The notes: generated from the letters alone by a model not told the origin. Positions 8,543 through 17,298 are shown, counted from the stretch's first letter. The stretch: DNA of 56,301 bases from an uncultured Schlesneria sp. (GCA_903840265.1 CAIMFH010000014.1:1-56301), one strand, 5' to 3'. A program made the numbers and translations.

Positions 8543-9733
8543 TTACGCAGCGCGTCGAACTTGTTGCGATTGTGGCATCTCGCGACAAATCTTTACCAGG
8601 CAATCGACGACGCGGTCTTGATCGGCAACGGGGAGTTCCGGGTAGCTGGGCAGGGCGAGGATGTCTCGTGATGCCGCTTCCGAATGGGGGAACTGTCCCG
8701 CTTTGTAGCCAAGGTGCTTGAAGCAGGTCTGCAGATGCAGTGGCTTCGGATAGTACACCGCACAGCCAACCTTGGAAGCCTTCAACTGCTGCATCACATG
8801 ATCGCGTTGTCCGTCTTGAACGCGGATGCAGTACTGGTTGTAGACGTGTCGACGATCCGACTTGGCCACGGGCAGCGAGATCGTGTCCAGGATGCCGGCC
8901 TGCTCGAACATTTGTCCATAGCGAGCGGCATTGTTCTGGCGAGCGGTCGTCCAGTTCTCGAGCTGCTTCAGCTTCACTCGCAGCACGGCCGCTTGCAGGG
9001 CGTCCAGGCGGCTGTTCATGCCCAGATCGAGATGTTCGTACTGACCGATGTCCCCGTGAACGCGCAGTCGTTTCAGCTTGGCATACAGTTCTGGATCATC
9101 GGTGGTCATCATGCCACCGTCACCAGCACCGCCAAGATTCTTCGTGGGGAAGAAGCTGAAGCAACCGACCGCACCCAGGACACCGGTACGGCGTCCCTGG
9201 TATTCGGCTCCGATCGCCTGACAGGCATCTTCCACGATATGCAAGTTGTATTTCTGGCACAGCCGCCAGAGTGGCTCCATGTCACAGCACTGTCCAAACA
9301 GGTGGACAGGCATGATCGCCTTCGTGTGTGGCGTGATCGCATCTTCGATCGCGTCGACATCCAGGTTGAACGTTTCGGGATCGATATCGACAAACACGGG
9401 AGTCGCGCCCGCTCGACAAATCGAACTGGCCGTTGCGAAGAACGAGAACGGTGTCGTGATGACTTCGTCCCCTTCGCCGATATCCAGTGCCTGCAGGGCA
9501 ATGATCAAGGCATCGGTCCCGGAGTTGCAGCCGATGGCAAACCGCGAATCGCAGTAGGCCGCGATTTCTTCTTCCAGCCCTGCAACTTCATCCCCCATGA
9601 TGAATTTTTGCTCGGTGAAGACTCGCTCGACGACAGCCATCACTTCGGCCGACATCGATTGAAATTGGGGGACCAGATCAATGAAGGGGACCGGTCGATC
9701 CGAGCCCGCATTCAAAGGAAGAATGAACGTCAT
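8543..9733 (-). CDS. DegT/DnrJ/EryC1/StrS-family sugar aminotransferase
   Basis: This is a 396-residue PLP enzyme. The family opening VPFIDLVPQF, the cofactor-binding segment CNSGTDALIIAL (around residue 69), VEDACQAIGA (around 168) and the PLP-lysine segment FFPTKNLGG (K198) are all present. Members transaminate keto-sugar nucleotides for surface polysaccharide or protein glycosylation; the sugar is not readable here. No other sugar genes flank it. The ATG at 9733 has AAAGGA eight bases upstream. The frame extends 34 codons further but without support. Confidence 0.92.
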   Translation of the reverse strand: MTFILPLNAGSDRPVPFIDLVPQFQSMSAEVMAVVERVFTEQKFIMGDEVAGLEEEIAAYCDSRFAIGCNSGTDALIIALQALDIGEGDEVITTPFSFFATASSICRAGATPVFVDIDPETFNLDVDAIEDAITPHTKAIMPVHLFGQCCDMEPLWRLCQKYNLHIVEDACQAIGAEYQGRRTGVLGAVGCFSFFPTKNLGGAGDGGMMTTDDPELYAKLKRLRVHGDIGQYEHLDLGMNSRLDALQAAVLRVKLKQLENWTTARQNNAARYGQMFEQAGILDTISLPVAKSDRRHVYNQYCIRVQDGQRDHVMQQLKASKVGCAVYYPKPLHLQTCFKHLGYKAGQFPHSEAASRDILALPSYPELPVADQDRVVDCLVKICREMPQSQQVRRAA

Positions 9734-10080
9734 CTGCGATTCCTTTCGCATCCGAGCGTGGACGTGGGGCTGTCCAGGTTGCCGATTACTCACCCCGCCC
9801 CATCGTTCCGCTTTAGTTTCTGCCGTCTCCACCACACATCATGTGTTGTGGACCTCACGATTTATTTCGCTACGCATCAGACTTTCGGCAAAATCGGTAA
9901 TCTCGCCGCAGTCATTTCCGTCTGCGAAGTCCATCATTCCCAAGGTCGTCCGACCAAACAAAAGGCGGTTTGGGAATCTAGGACCAGGCGCGAGTTGTGT
10001 CAAGACAGGCACGTGCCTTCGGCAAGAGAGTGGATTGGAGAAAGTGGAGAGTAGAAGGACCCGGGTGGCCGGGGTTGGAC

Positions 10081-10096
10081 TGAGGCTTTGCGAAGG
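10081..10096 (+). repeat. Partial copy of the 89-base palindromic repeat
   Basis: TGAGGCTTTGCGAAGG is identical to the left inner arm of the full repeat 40 bases downstream. Confidence 0.6.
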
Positions 10097-10124
10097 AAAC
10101 CCCAAAGTTTCGCCCAAAACGGTC

Positions 10125-10213
10125 GGGTGGCACGCTCTGAGGCTTTGCGAAGGGCGTGGTCATGAATAAAGCCGAAATCCCACGCCCTTCGAAGACTCAG
10201 GGGCGTGCCACAC
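10125..10213 (+). repeat. 89-base palindromic repeat, copy A
   Basis: Outer arms (GTGGCACGC / GCGTGCCAC) and inner arms (GCGAAGGGCGTGG / CCACGCCCTTCG) surround a short centre. An almost identical copy lies in the opposite orientation at 28147-28233. It has no coding capacity and looks like a non-autonomous element. Confidence 0.8.
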
Positions 10214-10245
10214 TGACAGAATTCGTTCGCTGCACAAAGAAAAGG

Positions 10246-10284
10246 AAAAACCGCCGGTGACCTGGGGGGCTTGGTCATCGGCGG
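10246..10284 (-). terminator. Rho-independent terminator
   Basis: On the minus strand an 11-of-12 bp stem (CCGCCGATGACC with GGTCACCGGCGG) is followed by TTTTTCC. It ends transcription of the small secreted-protein gene at 10336-10893. Confidence 0.75.
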
Positions 10285-10335
10285 CAGTGGTATTCGGCGT
10301 GAATCGCCGAATCCCGGTGGGAGATCGCGATGAAA

Positions 10336-10893
10336 TCAGGGCGAAGCTGGAACGTACACAATCGTCTTTGTGCTATCGTCGATTCGACTGAGGGTGATCG
10401 CACTTAGGACGACGGCGGTGATGACACCAGCGGTCAGCAGGACGAGGGTCGGATCAACAGCGCCCCATTGTCCGCGAGCTCCGTTTTCACCCATCACCAG
10501 TAACGCATGCTCTTTCGCCGAAGGGGGAGCGGTTCGTTCCGTCCAAACTCGGAAAGTCGCATCCGTGTTGCCCGAGGAGACTCCGTAAACGCCACCCTTC
10601 AGATTATTGAAGGAGTAGACGCCATCTTTATTCGTCATGGTGGCGCTGAGCGGTTTCTTCCCTTGTAGAAGCGTCACTTCCGCCCCTTCCAACGCTTTCC
10701 CGGTGTGGTCGACAATCCGACCTGACAGTACTCCACCAGTCGTCAGCGCGATATCGGGTAGCGTGGCGGCCTTCTGAGCTTTCACGGTTGAGCCCGTTCG
10801 CGCACCATCGGCCATCGCAGGAACCTGAGGCATCGCAACACCCAAGGTGGCCAGACAAACTGCAGCGGCTTTTAAGAACCGAATTCCTGTCAT
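10336..10893 (-). CDS. Small secreted, C-terminally anchored protein with carboxypeptidase-regulatory-like domain (paralogue 1)
   Basis: The 185-residue protein has a signal peptide (cleavage near AMADG). An Ig-like carboxypeptidase-regulatory domain follows (about residues 50-115, LSGRIVDHTGKALEGAEVTL). Next come the conserved motif APPSAKEHALLVMGENGARG, a membrane segment (LVLLTAGVITAVVLSAITL) and a short tail ending PASP. It is a clear paralogue of the two genes to the right, all three sharing the same four-part layout. AAGGAG lies upstream of the ATG. It is transcribed divergently from the other two. Function unknown; the layout suggests a surface or periplasmic protein held by its C-terminus. 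Confidence 0.85.
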   Translation of the reverse strand: MTGIRFLKAAAVCLATLGVAMPQVPAMADGARTGSTVKAQKAATLPDIALTTGGVLSGRIVDHTGKALEGAEVTLLQGKKPLSATMTNKDGVYSFNNLKGGVYGVSSGNTDATFRVWTERTAPPSAKEHALLVMGENGARGQWGAVDPTLVLLTAGVITAVVLSAITLSRIDDSTKTIVYVPASP

Positions 10894-11464
10894 CTTATCT
10901 CTCCTTGAATTGATTTCGCTGCGTCGGAAGAGTCAACTTCGACAGCAAATCAGCTTGCTGTTCATTTAATTCCCGGCAAATTGCCGTTGGGATTGAAGTT
11001 TGACTCGGACCTCGGCCCCGAATGCATGGACGGACTTATAGACGCGGCCCCCGGTTTGTCTCAACGGCGACTTGACGGCATTGGCTAGATCGCGGCCGAA
11101 AAATCGCCTTTTCTCAGGGGCGGCGACGAAGTGCGGCAGATTTTGCCGACGGCATTTTTTGCGTCAACCTCGGTAAAAGATCGACCACGTGCCCGCATCT
11201 GACCTGAAAGTAACCAGATATATTCGAGTTAGACCGAAGGGCTGGCAATCTAGGCTGGTCAGAGTGAACTGGTGGCTATGTCAAGGGCAAAGTGCCTGTA
11301 CTTTAAATATTCTCTAACCACCCGCTCGATTTGCCACCTGCGGTTTGCCGATACCATAAATATGTCGAGATCTGTCGCCCTGCGCGAGTCTTTCTGGCGT
11401 TTTTTGGGCCATCACGTTTGCTAGGCGAGTCCTTATCACCGGCAATTTTATGGAGACGGGTAGA
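10894..11464. other. Divergent promoter region between paralogues 1 and 2
   Basis: There are 570 bases with no convincing gene. The region must contain promoters for both neighbours. I see no strong -35/-10 pair and no palindromic repeat of the families seen elsewhere. Confidence 0.55.
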
Positions 11465-12013
11465 ATGCGTTTTTCTAGTCTACTGCGAGGAGCAGCGGTG
11501 GCGTTGGCAGCTGTGGGGATGATGATTCCCAATGCCCCAGCCATGGCTGCAGGACCAAGTCGCGCCCAGGTAAAGATGGTCGATGCGAAGATCTTCGATA
11601 TTGCCCTGTCTGACGGCGGCATGTTCAAGGGCCGCGTCGTTGACCACACGGGTGCCGCTGTTGAAGGCGCCGAAGTTAGCGTCAAGCAAAACAACAAAGA
11701 AGTGGCTCATTCGGTAACGGACAAGAGCGGTTCGTTCGTCGTCAGCAACATGAAGACGGGCGTCTACTCGGTGAATTCCGGGGCGACCGAAGGCGTCTAT
11801 CGCGTCTGGACCGAAAAGTCCGCTCCCCCCTCAGCCAAAGAGCAAAGCCTGCTCGTCCTGGGTGAAAACGGCGCTCGCGGTAACTTCGGTGCCGGCGATG
11901 GCGCGTTCTGGGCCGTCGCAGCAGTTGCTGTCGCCGGTTTGATCGTCGGGATCATCGCTTTGACCCGCGACAACAACAATACGACGACAGTCGTGACTCC
12001 AATGTCACCCTGA
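11465..12013 (+). CDS. Small secreted, C-terminally anchored protein (paralogue 2)
   Basis: The 182-residue protein starts MRFSSLLRGAAVALAAVG and has a signal peptide ending near AMAAG. The regulatory-like domain FKGRVVDHTGAAVEGAEVSV follows, then the motif APPSAKEQSLLVLGENGARG, a membrane segment (AVAAVAVAGLIVGIIAL) and a tail ending PMSP. I use the second ATG: it has GGAG nine bases upstream, and the equivalent ATG of paralogue 3 has the same arrangement. A first ATG at 11450 overlaps the ribosome binding site. It is followed by a strong terminator, so it is monocistronic. Confidence 0.87.
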   Translation: MRFSSLLRGAAVALAAVGMMIPNAPAMAAGPSRAQVKMVDAKIFDIALSDGGMFKGRVVDHTGAAVEGAEVSVKQNNKEVAHSVTDKSGSFVVSNMKTGVYSVNSGATEGVYRVWTEKSAPPSAKEQSLLVLGENGARGNFGAGDGAFWAVAAVAVAGLIVGIIALTRDNNNTTTVVTPMSP

Positions 12014-12044
12014 TTGAACGCGTTCAGCGCTTCGAAATCATGAC

Positions 12045-12077
12045 AAGCCGCCGATATCAACCAGATATCGGCGGCTT
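12045..12077 (+). terminator. Terminator after paralogue 2
   Basis: A perfect 14-bp stem (AAGCCGCCGATATC) with an AACCA loop, 31 bases past the stop codon, followed by a T-rich stretch. Confidence 0.75.
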
Positions 12078-12592
12078 GTGTCTTTGATGAGGTCAAGTAT
12101 TCATATCTCTGGCGCTTTAGAGATGGACATAGGATTGGGGTGCCACGGTTTTGGAGTCTTCGACAAGGCCGTGTCTTCGTATTTGGGAGGGCACCGCCAT
12201 CAAAAACTCGAACACGCGCTATCCAAACACCATCGCAAACCCTGCGACTTTGTCGCCGACCTGAATCCGCCTCGGCACGTGACCATCTTCGATTCACTGC
12301 CTCATTCGACTGGCCCAAATTGCCGTTGAGCGTTCCGCTCCGGCACCAAAAAGCCAAGTCTGCTCAATATCTGTCACGCTTCAGAAACCTGATCTAGTCA
12401 CGACGAAAATGTTGTGATATCCAGCACAATCCATTTCTTCGACGGCAAACGCTGAATTCCAAATACCATCACGTCGATACCTTCAAGAGTGCCGGACTGA
12501 CTCGGGTGAGTTTTCCATGGCAGGCTTGAGGTCTCGTTTTCCCTTTCCCGAGCGGGCTGAGTCACAGACGATTTTTCATGGAGACTAGTAGA
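12078..12592. other. Intergenic region with a degenerate repeat
   Basis: There are 515 bases between paralogues 2 and 3. Short open frames exist on both strands, but none has a family signature or ribosome binding site. A 28-base block (12162-12189) recurs inverted at 17299-17326. Confidence 0.5.
12162..12189 (-). repeat. 28-base dispersed repeat, copy A
   Basis: On the minus strand it begins CTCCCAAATACGAAG and ends GCCTTGTC. It matches 17299-17326 at 24 of 28 positions. It lies within a larger palindromic-looking stretch (CCACGG ... CCGTG). Confidence 0.5.
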
Positions 12593-13147
12593 ATGAGTTG
12601 TCTTAGTTTTCTGCGAGGAGCGACGGTGGCGTTGGCTGCTCTGGGGATGATGATTCCAACTGCCCCAGCCATGGCAGCGGGCCCTGCTCGCGCTCAAGTG
12701 AAGACGGTCGATGCGAAGATCTTTGATATTGCTCTGTCGCAAGGCGGAACATTCAAAGGTCGCGTCGTTGATCACACGGGTGCTGCTATCGAAGGTGCCG
12801 AAGTCACCGTCAAGCAAGGCAACAAACAAGTCGCTCACTCAGTGACCGACAAAGATGGCTCATACGTCGTCAGCAATCTGAAGACCGGCGTCTACAACGT
12901 CTCGTCAGGTGCGACGGAAGGTGTTTACCGAGTCTGGTCCGAGAAGACCGCTCCTCCATCAGCCAAAGAACAAAGCCTGCTGGTCATGGGCGAAAATGGT
13001 GCCCGCGGCAACTTCGGCGCCATGGGCGACGAAGGCCTGATCCTGCTGGCCGTCACCGCTGTCGGTGCCGTCGCAATCGTGGCACTCGTCCTGGCAATCC
13101 AGAACAAGGGTGATTCAACGACCGTCGTCGTTCCATCATCACCCTGA
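12593..13147 (+). CDS. Small secreted, C-terminally anchored protein (paralogue 3)
   Basis: This 184-residue protein is closely similar to paralogue 2 along its whole length. It has a signal peptide (to AMAAG), FKGRVVDHTGAAIEGAEVTV, the motif APPSAKEQSLLVMGENGARG, a membrane segment (LLAVTAVGAVAIVALVLAI) and a tail ending PSSP. GGAG lies nine bases before the chosen ATG. Similarity to paralogue 2 is much higher than to paralogue 1, which suggests a recent tandem duplication of the plus-strand pair. Function unknown. Confidence 0.87.
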   Translation: MSCLSFLRGATVALAALGMMIPTAPAMAAGPARAQVKTVDAKIFDIALSQGGTFKGRVVDHTGAAIEGAEVTVKQGNKQVAHSVTDKDGSYVVSNLKTGVYNVSSGATEGVYRVWSEKTAPPSAKEQSLLVMGENGARGNFGAMGDEGLILLAVTAVGAVAIVALVLAIQNKGDSTTVVVPSSP

Positions 13148-13173
13148 TCGCTCACGCGAATCAGAACAACTCA

Positions 13174-13209
13174 AAAGCCATCGGTTGTCGCAAGATGACC
13201 GATGGCTTT
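13174..13209. terminator. Terminator between convergent genes
   Basis: A perfect 12-bp stem (AAAGCCATCGGT / ACCGATGGCTTT) with a 12-base loop between paralogue 3 and the DUF1501 gene. The stem starts with A-runs and ends with T-runs, so it can work in both directions. Confidence 0.7.
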
Positions 13210-13255
13210 GTTCGTTAAAGGGATATTGCAAATTCCAATCGCATCTCTTTCGTCC

Positions 13256-14578
13256 TTAAGAGAACAGCGAAAGAATCGGCTTCCCATCATGAGCCACCTT
13301 AAACGGTCGCCCTGACTTGGAGAAGAACTCTTTCGTCAGCGGCAAGCCCAGCGCATGCGCGATCGTCGCGTTGAAGTCGCCGACCGTCACATCATCTTCT
13401 TCAGCACTGAAGCCATCCTTGTCGGACTTGCCATAGAAGCGGCCCCCTTTGACCCCGCCGCCCGCCAGGAAACCCGAGAACGCACCGGGGTGATGATCGC
13501 GGCCGCCGTTCTGATTCAGTCTCGGTGAACGGCCGAATTCGGTCCCCAGCACGACCAGCGTGTTCTTCAGCAAACCCTTCTCTTTAAGATCCGAGATCAA
13601 GACGGAAGCGGCCCGGTCCAGCGTCCCCGCCACTCGCGGCAGCTTGGCGTTCTCATAGAGATCCGTGTGCATGTCCCAGCCACCAAGTCCGATTTCGATG
13701 AAGCGGACATTGTGCTCGACCAGTCGCCTGGCCAACAGGCAGCCTTGTCCGAACTGATCGCGCCCGTACTTGTCGCGCACTTCAGCCTTCTCCTGGCCGA
13801 GGTCGAACGCTTTGAGCTCTTCACTATGCACCAGTTGATTCGCCTGGCGATAGAACTCGCCATACGCTTCGACTTGCTTCTGAGGATACTTCTTTCGAAA
13901 GCTGGAATCGAATTTGTCGATCAGTTCCATCCGCTTCTCGAACGACGATTCGGTCAGATACTTCGGCGTCACGGTGTTCTGCAAACCGGAATTTGGATCT
14001 CCGATGGGAACAGGTGTGAACGCAGGTTCAAGGAACCCGGCCCCAGGATGACGAGCCTCACCACCGATCAGGACGTTGTCGGGCAACGTTCTGTTTTGCT
14101 TTCCCAGCACCTTCAAGGCCCAGGCTCCCATACCCGGATGACGAATCGATGCGATCTCTTTGTAGCTGGTTCGCAGCAGATAGCGGCCCCCTTCATGATC
14201 GCCGGTCTCAGTATGCAGCGAGCGAATCACGGCCAGTTCCTTGGCCAACTTCGCCAGTTCCGGCAACGTCTCACCGAACTGCATCCCACTGACGCTGGTC
14301 GAGATCCCCTTCGTATCCCCTTGAGTCTCGCGCCCCGGCTTCAAATCGAACGTGTCCAGATGCGTCATCGCCCCATTCATATACAGGAAGATGACATGCT
14401 TGGCCGTTCCCGTCGGACTGGACTTGTCGTCGTCTTTCTTCGAACCCTTGCCCGCCGCTTTATCATCGCCGAAGGCCATCGCGCCGGGCAGAACAGTCAC
14501 ACCCAGCATCGCCTTCGCGGCGTATTCCAACAGCGACCGACGCGAAACAAAATCGAGCGATTTCAATTGTGAAAGCAT
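13256..14578 (-). CDS. DUF1501 family secreted protein
   Basis: The 440-residue protein has an SRRSLLEYAAKAMLG twin-arginine-type signal at the N-terminus and then the DUF1501 domain. Family features such as FLYMNGAMTHLDTFDLKP, GRSPRLNQNGGRDHHPGAFSGFLAGGGVKGG and IAHALGLPL are visible. DUF1501 belongs to the alkaline phosphatase/sulfatase-like fold in several classifications, but the substrate is unknown. It starts 12 bases after the stop of the DUF1549/DUF1553 gene, so the two form an operon, as commonly seen in planctomycetes. An AAGGA site precedes the ATG. Confidence 0.92.
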   Translation of the reverse strand: MLSQLKSLDFVSRRSLLEYAAKAMLGVTVLPGAMAFGDDKAAGKGSKKDDDKSSPTGTAKHVIFLYMNGAMTHLDTFDLKPGRETQGDTKGISTSVSGMQFGETLPELAKLAKELAVIRSLHTETGDHEGGRYLLRTSYKEIASIRHPGMGAWALKVLGKQNRTLPDNVLIGGEARHPGAGFLEPAFTPVPIGDPNSGLQNTVTPKYLTESSFEKRMELIDKFDSSFRKKYPQKQVEAYGEFYRQANQLVHSEELKAFDLGQEKAEVRDKYGRDQFGQGCLLARRLVEHNVRFIEIGLGGWDMHTDLYENAKLPRVAGTLDRAASVLISDLKEKGLLKNTLVVLGTEFGRSPRLNQNGGRDHHPGAFSGFLAGGGVKGGRFYGKSDKDGFSAEEDDVTVGDFNATIAHALGLPLTKEFFSKSGRPFKVAHDGKPILSLFS

Positions 14579-14590
14579 GGCTGACAGTCC

Positions 14591-16534
14591 TTATTGGACG
14601 AACAGGAATTCGCGAGTATTCACCAGAGCCCAGATCACGTTTCCATAGCCAGCGTCGCCATGGGCCTTGATTTCAGCATTGGCAACCTGCCGTTCAGTCG
14701 TGGTGGGCCGTCGAGAAAGCACACTTTGGAAGATGACATCGACCCGGCCATCCATCGTCTTTTCCGCAATGACGTTCTTGTACATCATCGATTCGGGTTC
14801 GAGCAGCATGTGAGTGATCGGCCCGTTAAACATCTGCAGCACCTGAGGAACGGAACCGTCTTCCGATGAGACTTCGATCGCTTCGCGGTCAGACTGGCCA
14901 AACTGCCGCAGGAAGTGTCCCGGTGGCTGGGGCGAAGGCAATTCGGACGCTCGAACCAGCAACTGTCCCTTGTAGCGATACGGTTTGTTGCGAGCTTCAC
15001 GCGAATTCTTGATATCGGACGACGCCAACTCTTTGTTGTGCTCGTAAATCATGGTGGCCGTCGCCTTGGAAAGGTCGATGTTCAAGAGCTTTGCTTCGAC
15101 CCGAGCTGGCTCTTTCTGGTATTCGTCCGGCTTGGTCACTGCCATCGTGATAAAGCTGTCCCAAACTTGTTCGGCTGTCATGCGCCTCAGCAACGGGCCG
15201 GGGAAATGGAATTCGTCACCGGGCGTCACCTCTGCTGTCGTCGCTTCGCGCTGATAGGCCTTCGTGTTGCAGACGATGCGCAGATACTCCTTCACATCGA
15301 ATTTCACGCGGATCATTTCAGCGGTCAGGAAATCCGTTAGCTCTGGATTCTCGGGCTTGGAGTCATCTTTGATGTCATCCACCGGCTCAATCTGGCCGAC
15401 CCCGAACAGGCGTTTCCACAGGCGATTGGAGATTGTCTTGGCGAACCGCGGATTCTCGGGTGACGTCAACCATTTGGCGAAGGCGACTCGCGGCGCTTGT
15501 CCTTTTTCAATCGTGGCCGGGGGGCCAAAGATGGTCTTCGGAGTGATCTGCTGCTTTGGCTTTCCGTCTTCGTACTGATAGTCATGCGGCAGTGCCAGCT
15601 TGGCTCCATTGTCATAGACTTCGAACAGGTTGCTGATCAGGAACTTGTTGTACTTGCCGCCGCCGTCAAACTTATCATCGACCTTCTTCATCTCGTCACG
15701 CAGCTTGTTGACGACATTGCCGCCCCCGAAACGCTTGTCTCCGGCACCACGACGGGTTGCCGTTCCAAACGTGAATGCGGCCATCTCATAGAACTCTTTC
15801 TGCGTCCAGCGATCGAAGGGATGATTGTGACACTGCGCACAGCCGATCTGAGTCCCCAGAAAGATGCGGATCGTGTTGTTCATCGCATCCAGCGGCATCC
15901 CCGAGTCGCGCAGGATATATCCCGATGCCGGGTTGTCCCAGACCTTGCCTTCAGCAGTCAGCATTTCATAGACGAATTGATCGTATGGCTTGTTCGTTTC
16001 CAGGCATTCCTTGACCCATTCGCAATACGGCCGGCCAGGCACGTTATTGGTGATCTGATTATCCTTCAGGCGCAGGATGTCGGCCCAATAGTTGTAGAAG
16101 TTGCTCGAATAACCCTCCTGGCTCAGCAGCACGTCGATCAGCTTGGCTCGCTTTTCCGTATCGCCGTTCGCGCAGAATTGTCGCACTTGTTTGTGCGTCG
16201 GAATCGTGCCCGCCAGATCGAGGTACACACGACGAACAAATTGTTCATCCGACGCCATCGGATTTGGTGTCACCTTAAACTTCTTGTAGTTCGCTTCGAT
16301 CAGCTCGTTGACTTTGGCAGCGGAAGCCATCGCGCGCGATCGTGTGTTGGGATTCACCGGAGCGAGGCTGATCTTTCGCTCGGGAATGTGAACGGGCGGC
16401 TCCGGCTTCTTCGGCGGCTTGTTCTTATTGCCCTGGCCGAAAGCGGTCGAATTCTCGGACCCCACAAACCCCGAAACGCAGGCGAATGAGCAAACTGTCA
16501 CCAGAAAGAAACCGGACAACCGACGGAGAGACAT
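14591..16534 (-). CDS. DUF1549/DUF1553 secreted protein
   Basis: The 647-residue protein has a signal peptide (LSGFFLVTVCSFACVSGFVG), a Pro/Lys-rich linker, a DUF1549 domain (from about residue 75; FVRRVYLDLAGTIPTHKQVR) and a C-terminal DUF1553 domain (from about 350; NRLWKRLFGVGQIEPVDD). The CAQCHNHPFD motif near residue 235 resembles a haem-binding CxxCH (C-A-Q-C-H). There is no N-terminal PSCyt1 cytochrome domain, which many larger relatives have. It is the first gene of an operon with the DUF1501 gene. GGAAGG lies seven bases upstream of the ATG; a GTG five codons earlier is less likely. Confidence 0.92.
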   Translation of the reverse strand: MSLRRLSGFFLVTVCSFACVSGFVGSENSTAFGQGNKNKPPKKPEPPVHIPERKISLAPVNPNTRSRAMASAAKVNELIEANYKKFKVTPNPMASDEQFVRRVYLDLAGTIPTHKQVRQFCANGDTEKRAKLIDVLLSQEGYSSNFYNYWADILRLKDNQITNNVPGRPYCEWVKECLETNKPYDQFVYEMLTAEGKVWDNPASGYILRDSGMPLDAMNNTIRIFLGTQIGCAQCHNHPFDRWTQKEFYEMAAFTFGTATRRGAGDKRFGGGNVVNKLRDEMKKVDDKFDGGGKYNKFLISNLFEVYDNGAKLALPHDYQYEDGKPKQQITPKTIFGPPATIEKGQAPRVAFAKWLTSPENPRFAKTISNRLWKRLFGVGQIEPVDDIKDDSKPENPELTDFLTAEMIRVKFDVKEYLRIVCNTKAYQREATTAEVTPGDEFHFPGPLLRRMTAEQVWDSFITMAVTKPDEYQKEPARVEAKLLNIDLSKATATMIYEHNKELASSDIKNSREARNKPYRYKGQLLVRASELPSPQPPGHFLRQFGQSDREAIEVSSEDGSVPQVLQMFNGPITHMLLEPESMMYKNVIAEKTMDGRVDVIFQSVLSRRPTTTERQVANAEIKAHGDAGYGNVIWALVNTREFLFVQ

Positions 16535-16949
16535 GGTCGCACCTTCCACAAGGGCAGTGATCGTCCGTCACAGCAGCAGGTTACAGACAGACGACTCTAG
16601 ATAATTCTAGCATCCGTAATCCGGAGAATCGATCACCGAATTTCATCCAATCTTGTCAGGTTCCTTCGTCATTGAGCCTTGGACGTGCCTCCGAATGAAG
16701 TATTGATCGCCAGCCACAACTATCGCCGCAGAAATTAGATGCGGATCGTAGCCCGTCAGGAGTGCTCTTCTCGTTTAACCGCGTGGGCATCGCCCCGCGC
16801 GTTTTCGCAGCGCCCGCAACTCGATCAAACCACGACGAGACCCCAAGGGTGCTTTGCCTGTTCGAATCGAGACAGCTAACATACTCAGACTGCCCATGGC
16901 ATCTTCGTCGGGCTGATCCAACTTTCGCCACACTGAACAGCAGATTCTG
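16535..16949. other. Intergenic region with one palindromic repeat
   Basis: There are 415 bases with no convincing gene on either strand. It contains one copy of the GTTTAACCGC repeat. Confidence 0.6.
16773..16802 (+). repeat. GTTTAACCGC palindromic repeat, copy 1
   Basis: GTTTAACC followed by a stem GCGTGG/CCCCGC (one mismatch) around a six-base loop GCATCG, then GCGT. Related copies lie at 17232 and 21095. Confidence 0.7.
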
Positions 16950-17198
16950 ATGGCCGACTACAACAAATACGATCCGCGAGTCGACTCCCTGGTCATGGAA
17001 AACGTGACATTCTGGGATCCCGCTGTGGGCAAGTTGTCCGAAGAAGACAAAACGATCCTTGCGCGGGCGGTGCATCAGGCACCCGAGAAGGCCGCGAAGA
17101 TCGCTTATGCGCGGTCGCATACGGGTTTCACGCGAGAAATCACCGTGACCGTCGACGACATCGCCCGCATCTACGACGAACAAACCGGCCGCGTCTGA
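16950..17198 (+). CDS. Small hypothetical protein
   Basis: This 82-residue protein has the composition of a real soluble protein (MADYNKYDPRVDSL, then TREITVTVDDIARIYDEQTGRV). No signal peptide or membrane segment is visible. I do not recognise the family. The upstream GC context and even codon use support coding, but the ribosome binding site is weak. It sits between two copies of the GTTTAACCGC repeat. Confidence 0.65.
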   Translation: MADYNKYDPRVDSLVMENVTFWDPAVGKLSEEDKTILARAVHQAPEKAAKIAYARSHTGFTREITVTVDDIARIYDEQTGRV

Positions 17199-17231
17199 TA
17201 TTTGCCGCTCGCCTCTTTTAAACGCGTCTTC

Positions 17232-17261
17232 GTTTAACCGCACGGGGATCGCCCTGCGCGG
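17232..17261 (+). repeat. GTTTAACCGC palindromic repeat, copy 2
   Basis: Stem GCACGG/CCCTGC around GGATCG. Relative to copies 1 and 3, a G-C pair has become A-T with pairing kept. Confidence 0.7.
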
Positions 17262-17298
17262 CCTCTAATTGGCATTTGTGAGGGCGAGGCGCCTCGCT

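Larger units (their letters stand above)
9734..10335. other. Repeat-bearing intergenic region
   Basis: No gene is evident in these 600 bases. The region holds an 89-base palindromic repeat (10125-10213), part of another copy (10081-10096), and the terminator of the gene to the right. Confidence 0.6.

Noticed and set aside
8684-10054. 456-codon plus-strand reading frame
   Set aside because: It lies antisense to the DegT-family gene, whose motifs are unmistakable; the frame shows no family signature.
12078-12397. Two overlapping frames of 83 and 85 codons between paralogues 2 and 3
   Set aside because: No ribosome binding site or recognisable domain; they cross a repeat block.
15497-16489. 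330-codon plus-strand frame
   Set aside because: Antisense to the DUF1549/DUF1553 gene, with no start signal or domain.
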